A DNA stretch of 62,112 nucleotides. Source: Bifidobacterium hapali. Its GTDB lineage: Bacteria > Actinomycetota > Actinomycetes > Actinomycetales > Bifidobacteriaceae. The stretch spans positions 353 through 62,464 of the forward strand of contig NZ_MWWY01000014.1 in assembly GCF_002259755.1 (NCBI RefSeq). Direction: 5' to 3'. Numbering within the stretch: position 1 is the first letter of the stretch; each line of letters begins with the position of its first letter. Positions 29,401-36,034 of the stretch are shown piece after piece. The notes beneath the pieces were generated by a model. It saw nothing but the letters and a program-made list of their open reading frames with translations. It made no database searches and had not been told where the DNA came from. The position numbers and the translations under genes were made by a program.

Positions 29401-31662
29401 AGTGCGCTTGACGCCTTCCGCACCTACATTTACCACGCGAATGTGGTCGGTGTTGCTGATGGCATTCAAATCAAAGCCCACGATGCGAGCCAGCAAGGCA
29501 TCCTTGACTCGAAGCGATACACCGGCGCGGCCGGAGGCTTCGGCGGCGGACTCATTAACGGCACGGTCGACTACGGAACCGTAACGAACCTCAACAGCGT
29601 CAACGGCATCAACTATGCCGGCGGCTTCATCGGACATCTCGGCAAAGCCGGCACACTAGACGTCGATAATGCACAAGTCAGCCAGCTGCTTGGCGCGACC
29701 GCCGGCGTGCTCGACATTTGGGGCTCGCATGTGGACGATTCATCGGTGCAGGGCATTGCGAGCGGCTTCACCGTGACCGTTTCCCATCAAGGTGAAAACT
29801 ATCAAGCCGGCACCGATGCAGCGACTGGACGCGAGGTCGCCGGAGGTTTCGCCGGATACGCCGACCTTGCTCGTGTGAGTCGGTCGACTGTCACCGGACT
29901 CAAGAAGGTGTCCAGCGGAGAGGTTGCTGGCGGTTTCGTCGGTGAAACGACGATGGCGTATTTGGTTGATGCTCAGGTCAGTTCGGTATTGCTTGATGTG
30001 ATCCTCAAAGTCGTCAACGCACTGGTTAAACTGCTATACCTTGACAAATTGGAAAGCCTCGGCGTGATCGATATCGGAGCATGGTTCCCCGGTATCAAAG
30101 ACGTGTTTGATCTCAAAGTGTTGGCTGAAGGCAATGTGCTCTATGTCAACCTGTTCGGATTGAAAATCGGTGTCGGACTGTCAAAGGCAGACGCTGAGAA
30201 CCAGCAGCAGACCGACGTGGCGATTATCACCATCGGTGACTCGACCATCAAACTGCCATGTACTAATCAAGGTGTGGACGAAGATCAGCTTCGTTCCAAT
30301 CTCACCGTTGAATTAATCAAAGCGAATCGGACGAAGGCCACGTATTCCGCAGTGCAGGGCATCGCCGACGGATACGACGTGTTCGGCGGGGGAGCAACGC
30401 AGGATTCCGACGGTACCTCGAATCTCACAACCGGTATTGCGGGAGGTTTCGTCGGTCTGAATCATGAGGGTCTGCTCGAGCATGACGACATGACCTACGC
30501 GGACACGATCCGCGGTGCAAGCGGTTTGGTTGGTCCGTTCAGTGGCGTTACGAAATTGAAGACTGTTTATGACTTCAACAGCGTGCAGAAGATCGAAGGT
30601 AACGGGAACACGTACCACATTTACCGTGACGTGCCGGAGACTTGGTCGTATGCGTTGACGGCCGCGCGCAAGCAGTTCACGTATGGCTCGCATATGGATA
30701 ATGCCGCAAAGGCTGACGGTACGGCGAGCGATACCGCAGGCGTACTCAAGCTGAATCTGAACCGTTACGACGTAGCTCATCTGGCGCGCAGTCTCGTGCC
30801 GGGTACCACCGATCAGTACACGACCCCTGATATCCAGCAGTTTGCTGATTACAAGGACGCGGTGATGGCCAACAACGTGAGCGGTTCGAACACTGGTTCC
30901 TCGGCTGGGGGAGTGGCGAACGAGTCCGCGCCGCTCGGCGTGTACGTGTCCGCCGCTCAGGCTGATCTCATGCTGGGGGTTGCGGTGAGCGACAACAACG
31001 GTGGACTCACCCCCGAACCGGACGACGGTCAGGACCCGTGCGGCTTGGACGGTTGCCGGACGGTTGATCTGACGTTGCAGAAAGTGTGGAAAGACGCCGG
31101 TTCCGGTCTTGCGCGGCCGCAGTCGATCACACTGCAGATCACGGCGACGTATACGGATGCGAACGGCGAAACGGTTACGCCGGAGAAGATTACTTGCTTG
31201 GCTGATGACTGTACACCAACCAACCAGGGCAATCCGTGGACTGTGACCTTGGATGCGTCCGACGGTGCACTCTGGTCCGATACGTGGCGCAAGAAGATCA
31301 GCGGACTGCCGGTCGCGTTCGTCGATACGGGTTCCGGTGCGAACGGTGAGGATGTCGTGCGTTACTACACGTACACCGTCGCAGAAATCGCGATGACGTA
31401 TCCGAAGGACGCAGCTCACGAGAAGGATTACGACAGGACGCCCACCGAGGCTGGATACACCGTGAATGTCTCGTACGACAACAAGGAATACGTGGCGACG
31501 GTTACGAACTCGGTACCCAGCCTGCCCAATACGGGCGGTACGGGAACCGCGTGGATTGTGGCGATCGCCGTGCTCATCCTCAGTCTTGGCACCATATGGT
31601 ACTTGCGCGATAGCAATGCTGGCGGTGCGCGCAGAAAGCGAGGTCGTCATGCCGGAGCATAA
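23416..31662 (+). CDS. Giant LPxTG pilus tip adhesin with GLUG-like repeats
   Basis: About 2748 residues, the first gene of pilus locus 1. An Arg-rich N-terminus leads to a signal segment (MAAILAVVMTVVMTPAADA). An acidic Ser/Asp/Thr linker follows, then about 2200 residues built from dozens of (A/T)GGF(A/V)G units spaced 50-120 residues apart, resembling GLUG-type beta-solenoid repeats. A Cna-B-like domain lies near the end (VDLTLQKVWKDAGSG...YTYTVAEI). The C-terminus has LPNTG, a membrane helix and a basic tail for sortase. It is likely the cell-surface or pilus-tip ligand-binding subunit; the ligand is unknown. Start uncertain: GTG 23386 and ATG 23389 have AGGAG too close, ATG 23416 has GGGGG. 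Confidence 0.9.
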   Translation: MRRRMSSNPLTSGFRMRRPYHARVIMDWRRAMAAILAVVMTVVMTPAADARGLADPWNIGAASISAVGSSDDTGVTVVSNGTIVTDPTIVAATQSATLTTLRTDSSPAYDTETVDDSSSDSADSGTADATDSTSADSSSTESQPQVTVGTTTLGGRDFEGQVTKEINGKTYILIGNEQQLRAIGSDKKVVRPIWKTETAQCRQTGILLGIPTYGWVDIDHVTTQEYVGDADLDETSTLRDQAADGDHDSSLLVCSALSVNDYKYHYTTLDDDGNKVSASSANTGQTYSADANYIIFRDIDLSSNAADPTNTNWTPLMFSGTMLGAVSTNSSVAGTLRSAIDTAGTGVVDGTAKPVISHIVVSQPGPQLDVSVQQGVGFFASIMSKSSLTGSSLGSAGTATVANLKLSDVSVTNQATESYIPTTLLGALTTAVGMLLDALIAALKLLTLGALDIDLKLADLLTLHKINPSNLATGAFAGRIYGDVRVAGCEVEDVTVSSVANMTGGFAGYVEGATRYDAVSDIVGTLTNVLAKILGVIPFLGLGDLVEWLLDGTLGLNALIPVGYYNPVISDSHVNGFKTDTVIGSDAKNQSGGFVGVQIGTIIENSSVTSANAFTVKASQYAGGFAGVSRNGNVGGLVNSLGVDLMSALRPQSLIESSTLDAQGGVTVTAANYAGGFSGAMANAYAINDTVSGIATVTATASHAGGFTGFASVGWGLELGTDDTTNTSLVKQLTKAITKLLSDGSGSNAGELLSIAGVKPSAILGTTMNAAMKITSDGDYAGGMVGVGSGTVIDDSSEGNLNNLTFWEYDSALHPKRAYPKQQTTVITQLDSVKAGDSYAGGIAGNLQPVMVAGLLNNVLSIGDLTVLKKVNQFSAFTVSNVTVNNMANNAAVNNTAKLVVIADGYYAGGAIGCATGGDITNVSIAQIANVTAKGEAGGFIGMTGPGDAVGATGLNVLGLIKVSGLLSVAQYSSVEVRDATVAGIAIGFTVAATGANTAGETNVYTVGGFYGQANSTKTVDAHVTNLRSVTADKTTSDGLAGGFVGYSTTGGLADVADNAADSSVLDEWIKGGLLSVNDLLGAVPYLIPNYRDTTVSYVNGGYVEADVAGGFAGDFQSGKINQFSDSDLKDDPTLASIKTRVTANGYAAVINIDHVTGGAYAGGFGGKVVSGALASAGNGGISLLGKLGTVDLTNLVQVVQGYVPFISYAGVRSDSTTVETTSGNKTTSPDHPGLLVVANRLDDADSRSGSAGGYIGYGSGVQVSHSDVTQLRYTKVTEPSQREGVNGYPYFDGAKSKYAITAKRYAGGYIGFMDIGSAASVGQGLKLLGNGIKLTDVTSVLSVVVSTIEHSDVTGDTLGYAVLASATDEKNTAIGDAIATEGSAKNPIGQAGGFAGRIQGGHIQDANAHNFAYIIGQITSGGYAGGIAPGDAASVLGDDASILSGLVNTGGTFASLLQDFVPTIRNSSTDAIPCGGVVRAQAASDSVALRGMAGGYVGHNEGGHIWGKNNAPWKSENDANNHYSGPQHTAFAARILSVYGAEFAGGFTGFMEPADTAETGSLSLLFGLIEVGNLLGALGVTYPTEENTQVTGPLRNLDFATWQKWASAVGIYGGYGKEFAELLKNAGTITNQDELNKAIDMYIYGTNVVAGRTSYDQNANASEGGVAGGYVGLMRAGTVTNGQAQDTKQVKAMRAAGGFAGSMEAGGAAQFGTIDVLGFIKANLSKLVSALSVFVPVVKSSSVIGYRRGMTVEATGIDLTHTNGFAGGYVGYASGAQIWGDATFADADESGDRWTIGSTHEGYTATGCNVTNLRRVKGTNAIGGYAGLITAAGVAEVNTNVSEGILQKLLNALISTPSDLAQVVQATVSTVRGAIVASVTDEQSAATWGFTVEGAYSVTGTDGKVTTRYARAAGGFAGSMKAVVAGTEKGGTATDGTDTLTVSGLRGVEGGQYAGGFFGQADVTSVASVAGTDGTDGSDQSANLLLKLIKAGNISALDAFRTYIYHANVVGVADGIQIKAHDASQQGILDSKRYTGAAGGFGGGLINGTVDYGTVTNLNSVNGINYAGGFIGHLGKAGTLDVDNAQVSQLLGATAGVLDIWGSHVDDSSVQGIASGFTVTVSHQGENYQAGTDAATGREVAGGFAGYADLARVSRSTVTGLKKVSSGEVAGGFVGETTMAYLVDAQVSSVLLDVILKVVNALVKLLYLDKLESLGVIDIGAWFPGIKDVFDLKVLAEGNVLYVNLFGLKIGVGLSKADAENQQQTDVAIITIGDSTIKLPCTNQGVDEDQLRSNLTVELIKANRTKATYSAVQGIADGYDVFGGGATQDSDGTSNLTTGIAGGFVGLNHEGLLEHDDMTYADTIRGASGLVGPFSGVTKLKTVYDFNSVQKIEGNGNTYHIYRDVPETWSYALTAARKQFTYGSHMDNAAKADGTASDTAGVLKLNLNRYDVAHLARSLVPGTTDQYTTPDIQQFADYKDAVMANNVSGSNTGSSAGGVANESAPLGVYVSAAQADLMLGVAVSDNNGGLTPEPDDGQDPCGLDGCRTVDLTLQKVWKDAGSGLARPQSITLQITATYTDANGETVTPEKITCLADDCTPTNQGNPWTVTLDASDGALWSDTWRKKISGLPVAFVDTGSGANGEDVVRYYTYTVAEIAMTYPKDAAHEKDYDRTPTEAGYTVNVSYDNKEYVATVTNSVPSLPNTGGTGTAWIVAIAVLILSLGTIWYLRDSNAGGARRKRGRHAGA

Positions 31663-31836
31663 ATCGCTGTGTGATCGATGACCCCTAACCCGAGGAGCGA
31701 CGATGCTTGTCATCGGCATGAGCCCCTTCGATAACCCACAAGATTTTCCGTCGCTTTGGCGGCGGGCAACCAATATGGCGAACGTTGTGCCGGTACCGTC
31801 CGGAAACTCGTTCAACTATAGGAGAAAGGAACAGTG

Positions 31837-33558
31837 ATGCAATCACTGATCAAGAAAATCGCCGCGGTGATCATCGCCATCGCGACAATGCTCGGCTTCG
31901 CCGGGCTCGGTGCCACCACCGCTCTTGCGGCTGATACCGGCACCATCACCGTGAATACCGTCAAGGGATTTACGGGTGAGTTGAAGCTGTACCAGATGTT
32001 CAGTGCCACTGTCGGGGCGAATGCAGATTCGGATACCACTGACGGTACTAAGACAAATGTCAGCTACACGCTGAAGAACGAATGGCAGTCGTTCTTCACC
32101 AGCGCTGAGGACGGTGCTGCTGGTACGAAGTTCACCGAAACCGACACGGATACGAGCAATGCGTTGTCGGATAAAGCCGTGAAGTACATTCAGGGCTTGA
32201 GCGAAACTGAGCTTGCCAACTTCGCCAATGTGGCACAGAAGTGGGCTGCCGATAAGGCCATCGATGCTACTAAGACCAGCTCGAATGCCACGAATAAGAA
32301 GACCTACGTGTTCGAGCAGCTCGGCCTCGGCTATTACCTCATCGCTCCGGATGCGGGACAGTCTGCCAATACGGTTGATCAGTCCTACCATGCACTACTC
32401 GTAACGCTTACTGATGCCGAGAAGAACGTGTCTATCCAGCTCAAGCACGAGTTCCCGACCATCGACAAGACTGTGGACGACAAGACAGCAGAAGACAAGA
32501 ACATCGGCGATACGGTGAGCTACAAGCTGTCTTCCACTGTTGCCGGAGACATGATGGACTACACCGAAGGCTATGTCTTCACGTTCCACGATACGCTGTC
32601 CAAGGGCCTCGACCTCGTGCCGAATGCGGCGGATGACACTGTTACGGGCCTTACCAACTTCGCTCCGACCGTTAAGATCAACAACGGAAATGCTCTGGAC
32701 AAGGATACGGATTACACCGCGACCGCAACAAAGAATACCGATGGCACCACTACCATCACTGTTGCGATGATCGACATTCAGAACAAGCATCCGGAAGCTG
32801 CCGGCAAGACCATCACCGTCGAATATTCCGCCAAGATCAACGCTGACGCCGTGACTGGTACCACCGGTAACGCCAACTCCGCACAGATCGAATACAGCAA
32901 CGACCCGACGAGCAATCAGACTGGTACTTCTGTGCCGACCGAAGTCAAGGTGCACACCTTCGAGTTCACTCTCGACAAGTACACCGGACGTATCTACAAC
33001 GAGTCTTCTGAGCGACTCGGTGGTGCCACGTTCAAGATCTACAAGTCTGACAGCAAGCCGGATACTACTACCGCTACCGCGTTAAAGTTCAACGTTACTG
33101 CGGGTACGGGCAGCGCGGCTACCACTGCTAAGTACGATGCGAATCAGCAGGCTCAGGGACTGGTTGATACCATGACCACTCCGGCATACGGCCGCATTGT
33201 TGTCTCCGGCCTGGCTGCCGGCATCTACTGGATCGAGGAAACCGCAGCTCCGGATGGCTACAACAAGTTGGCAGATCTGGTCAAGGTTGAGATCAAGGCA
33301 ACCTATGATGTTAACGATCAGGGGCAGACGGACGATACTCACACCGGTAAGCTGACCTCGTGGGAGATCTCGTACGGCGACAACAACAAGGGTACTGGCG
33401 AACACCCGGTCGTTCCTGTGCTCAACGTCAACAAGAGCAATCTCACCCTCCCCTCCACCGGTGGCATGGGTACGATCCTGTTCACCGTGTTCGGCGTGCT
33501 GATCGTGGCGCTCGGTACGGCTTGGTACGTTAAGTCGAACCGCAAGACCGCCAAGTAA
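31837..33558 (+). CDS. Major pilin (isopeptide-forming, LPSTG)
   Basis: A 573-residue backbone pilin. Signal peptide IIAIATMLGFAGLGATTALA, then a domain starting GTITVNTVKGFTGELKLYQM, a D2-type isopeptide domain beginning FPTIDKTVDDKT, and a C-terminal SpaA-like domain with the E-box YWIEETAAPDGY. The anchor is LPSTGGMGT with membrane helix and short basic tail. Preceded by GGAGAAAGGA. Class C sortase, encoded next, should cross-link it into fibres. The pilin-motif lysine cannot be assigned with confidence. Located between tip adhesin and sortase, the standard pilus operon order. Confidence 0.94.
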   Translation: MQSLIKKIAAVIIAIATMLGFAGLGATTALAADTGTITVNTVKGFTGELKLYQMFSATVGANADSDTTDGTKTNVSYTLKNEWQSFFTSAEDGAAGTKFTETDTDTSNALSDKAVKYIQGLSETELANFANVAQKWAADKAIDATKTSSNATNKKTYVFEQLGLGYYLIAPDAGQSANTVDQSYHALLVTLTDAEKNVSIQLKHEFPTIDKTVDDKTAEDKNIGDTVSYKLSSTVAGDMMDYTEGYVFTFHDTLSKGLDLVPNAADDTVTGLTNFAPTVKINNGNALDKDTDYTATATKNTDGTTTITVAMIDIQNKHPEAAGKTITVEYSAKINADAVTGTTGNANSAQIEYSNDPTSNQTGTSVPTEVKVHTFEFTLDKYTGRIYNESSERLGGATFKIYKSDSKPDTTTATALKFNVTAGTGSAATTAKYDANQQAQGLVDTMTTPAYGRIVVSGLAAGIYWIEETAAPDGYNKLADLVKVEIKATYDVNDQGQTDDTHTGKLTSWEISYGDNNKGTGEHPVVPVLNVNKSNLTLPSTGGMGTILFTVFGVLIVALGTAWYVKSNRKTAK

Positions 33559-33651
33559 ATCAGTGACCATCGGCTTGCCGGTGGTATTGCATCGGACGCC
33601 GATTGCTGCTTGCTCCGCCGAACAAGTAGCTGACTGTTAGCAAGGAGATTC

Positions 33652-34554
33652 ATGGCGAGGAAGTTGCGCGGCCTTATGCCGCTATTGGTCATCGCGATAG
33701 GACTGCTCGTGCTGTTCTATCCGACGATTAGCAACTTCCTCATCATGAAAAACGCGTCACGCGTCGTCGGTAACTACGACAACGCCGTCAACGCGCTCTC
33801 CGACGAACAGTATCAGCAGATACTCGCCGCCGCTCACGCGTACAACGAACGGCTCGCCGCGGAAAGTTCCGGACTGACCGACGCACTTGCCGGAGCAGTC
33901 GATACCGAATCAACCAACGACGAGTACATGAAGTTGCTCAACGTGAACGGCGACGGCATGATGGGCTACCTCACCGTGCCGCGGCTCAAGGAAACCATGC
34001 CGATCTACCACGGTACTGCCGAAGAGGTACTGCAGGTCGGCGTCGGGCATCTCGAACAGACCTCGCTGCCGGTGGGCGGCGCGTCCACGCACGCGGCTCT
34101 CTCTGGACATCGGGGACTGCCCACCGCGAAGCTGTTCACCGACCTCAACCTGATGCAGGTCGGCGACAAGTTCTATCTGAAAATCCTCAAAGATACCTAC
34201 GCGTACCAAGTTGACAATATCGTCACGGTTCTGCCGACCGACACGAAAGAGCTCGCCATCGAATCTGGCAAGGATCAGGTGACGCTCATCACATGCACCC
34301 CCTATGCGGTAAACACGCACCGGCTGCTGGTACGCGCCCATCGCGTGCCCTACGTGCCCGAAACCGATGAGGACGCTGCCAAGCCCACGTTCCATGTGGA
34401 CATTCCGCTGCAGTACCTGCTGCCGTCGCTTGCGCTGATCGCACTGCTGATCGGATGGGGCATATGGCGACGACGCGAACGCTTGCAGCGGGGGAACGGG
34501 AGCGCACAAGGACACGAACCACGAGGAAGGACATCTCATGGCAGACATGCGTGA
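33652..34554 (+). CDS. Class C sortase (pilus polymerase)
   Basis: A 300-residue transpeptidase with N-terminal (residues 8-30) and C-terminal (about 255-275) membrane helices, the class C topology. Catalytic residues are visible: His153 in ALSGHRGLP, Cys215 in TLITCTPY and Arg224 in NTHRLLVRAHR. GYLTVPRLKETMPIYHG starts the sortase barrel. It joins LPxTG pilins into pili at the outer membrane face. A DPW-type lid motif common in this class is not evident between residues 60 and 95. AAGGAG precedes the start, and the gene overlaps the next by 17 bp. Confidence 0.95.
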   Translation: MARKLRGLMPLLVIAIGLLVLFYPTISNFLIMKNASRVVGNYDNAVNALSDEQYQQILAAAHAYNERLAAESSGLTDALAGAVDTESTNDEYMKLLNVNGDGMMGYLTVPRLKETMPIYHGTAEEVLQVGVGHLEQTSLPVGGASTHAALSGHRGLPTAKLFTDLNLMQVGDKFYLKILKDTYAYQVDNIVTVLPTDTKELAIESGKDQVTLITCTPYAVNTHRLLVRAHRVPYVPETDEDAAKPTFHVDIPLQYLLPSLALIALLIGWGIWRRRERLQRGNGSAQGHEPRGRTSHGRHA

Positions 34555-35410
34555 GGACATGCGTCACGGCATGCGTGCGCACACGCATGCGGACATGCGT
34601 GCGGACACGCGTCAAGACGATCGCGATCATGGACACAGCGCGGCCCATATGGGCATCCTTTCCTCGGCGCTCCTGTCCGTCCCACGGCGTCGGTCTTTCA
34701 TGGTGATCGTCTTGTGCGCGGTCATGTGCGTCGCTGTCTGTGTGATGTCGCTGGCCGTGCCGCAGGCATTCGCGGCCGACGCTGACCAGCCGATCGGTTC
34801 CCTCACCATCGATGCCGTCTGGGATCGTGACGCCGACGATAAGCGTGCGCTCGCCGGCGACAGCTACGCCATCGTGCGGGTCGCTTCCGCCACGCTCGAC
34901 CCGGACGGCAAGCCATCCGCTTTCCACACGCTACCTGATTTCGCCCGATTCATCGATGATTGGGATGGGCTGACCTCGTCCGCGCTCAACGCTGCCGCCA
35001 AACGCATGGATGCGCTCGCTGCAGACCGTGGGCTATATGTTGAGCGGGGCGTCACCGATGCGCGTGGCCGTGTGCAGTTCGCCGATCTTGCCGCTGGCGT
35101 CTATCTGGTGTCTCGCGTGGCGGTGGCTGATGCGAACACGCGCTACACTTGTGATCCGTTCCTAGTGTCGGTACCCGATACGGAGGATGCTGTGTCGTTT
35201 GGGACGTTCGATGTGACTGTGGAGCCGAAGTTCGCTGATGCTGGCGTGCCGGATGAGCCGGGGGTGACGCCGGGGCCGGGGGTGAAGCCGGGGCCGGGGA
35301 GTACTGCGAATACTGGTGCCGATGTGGTTCCGGCCATAGTACTCGCCATGATGTGCGCCGCTGTAGGCATCGCTGGCGTCGTCACCAGCCGCTGGCGCCG
35401 GGATGAATAG
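34538..35410 (+). CDS. Minor pilin or pilus base protein with atypical anchor
   Basis: A 290-residue secreted protein, last gene of pilus locus 1. An unusual N-terminal stretch rich in His, Met, Arg and Asp with repeated (D/H)MR motifs precedes the signal helix (FMVIVLCAVMCVAVCVMSLA, cleaved near AFAADA). A pilin-like domain follows (GSLTIDAVWDRDADDKRALA, then GVTDARGRVQFADLAAGVYL). A short Pro-Gly linker (PGVTPGPGVKPGPG) leads to STANTGAD, a membrane helix and RWRRDE. The sorting motif is thus TANTG rather than LPxTG. GGAAGGAC supports the start, and the overlap with the sortase implies co-translation. Confidence 0.85.
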   Translation: MADMREDMRHGMRAHTHADMRADTRQDDRDHGHSAAHMGILSSALLSVPRRRSFMVIVLCAVMCVAVCVMSLAVPQAFAADADQPIGSLTIDAVWDRDADDKRALAGDSYAIVRVASATLDPDGKPSAFHTLPDFARFIDDWDGLTSSALNAAAKRMDALAADRGLYVERGVTDARGRVQFADLAAGVYLVSRVAVADANTRYTCDPFLVSVPDTEDAVSFGTFDVTVEPKFADAGVPDEPGVTPGPGVKPGPGSTANTGADVVPAIVLAMMCAAVGIAGVVTSRWRRDE

Positions 35411-35438
35411 CATGGCTGATTGAGGAAAGTTCATGAAT

Positions 35439-35608
35439 GTGATATTTCGGCGGAGGACTTAGGTACTTCCGCCGGAATATCACGTTTAGGACCCTGTTTT
35501 TGTGATATTCCGGCGGATGGGCTAGGGGTTTCCGCCGGAATGTCACGTTTTGGGAGCGGTTTTTGTGATATTTCGGCGGGATTGGAGTATCTTCCGCCGG
35601 AATGTCAC
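35439..35608. repeat. GTGATATTTCGGCGG / CCGCCGGAATGTCAC cluster, copy 3
   Basis: Three facing pairs downstream of pilus locus 1, in the same orientation as copy 1. Loops match those of the other copies. Confidence 0.85.
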
Positions 35609-35632
35609 AAAGTGGGTGATCATACGGGTCGT

Positions 35633-35969
35633 TGTGTGTCACGGGATAGGAAATTGAGTGTTTTTTGCTATCGCGTGACTGCGGGTATAGGTCATGGGAT
35701 GGAAATACACGTGGTTTTGCCATCTTGTGATTGTGGGCTTGTTCACGGGATGGTACAAAGCCCGAGTTTTTCCATTTCGTGCGCGTTGAAAAATAGCGGA
35801 ATTGAGGTCACGCGATGGATTGAAACGAGTCAATTCCAGCGCATGAGTATTGCCTTTATCATGGGATGGAATAATTAGCCGTTTTGCCATCTCGTGCGCT
35901 ACATATCGGGTATACGTGGGTCACGCGATGGATTGAAACGGGTCAATTCCATCGCGTGACGTGACCGAA
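35633..35969. repeat. Long intergenic repeat with GTCACG(C/G)GAT hairpins, copy 2
   Basis: Near-identical to 20940-21166 through the hairpin series, then extended by an extra inverted unit. It ends with the same CACGCGATGGATTGAAACGG hairpin and GTGACCGAAT. With the preceding cluster it gives roughly 400 bp of direct repeat on the far side of pilus locus 1. Confidence 0.85.
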
Positions 35970-36034
35970 TAATAACAGCAGCAATCCGCCGCGCCGGTCA
36001 GCGCGCCTCGCCGTCTTGCGGTAGGTTGGAGTGC

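Noticed and set aside
27376..29637. 753-codon minus-strand frame inside the giant adhesin gene
   Set aside because: The plus-strand frame has regular GGFAG repeats; the minus translation simply mirrors them as repeated anti-sense peptides and lacks a ribosome site.
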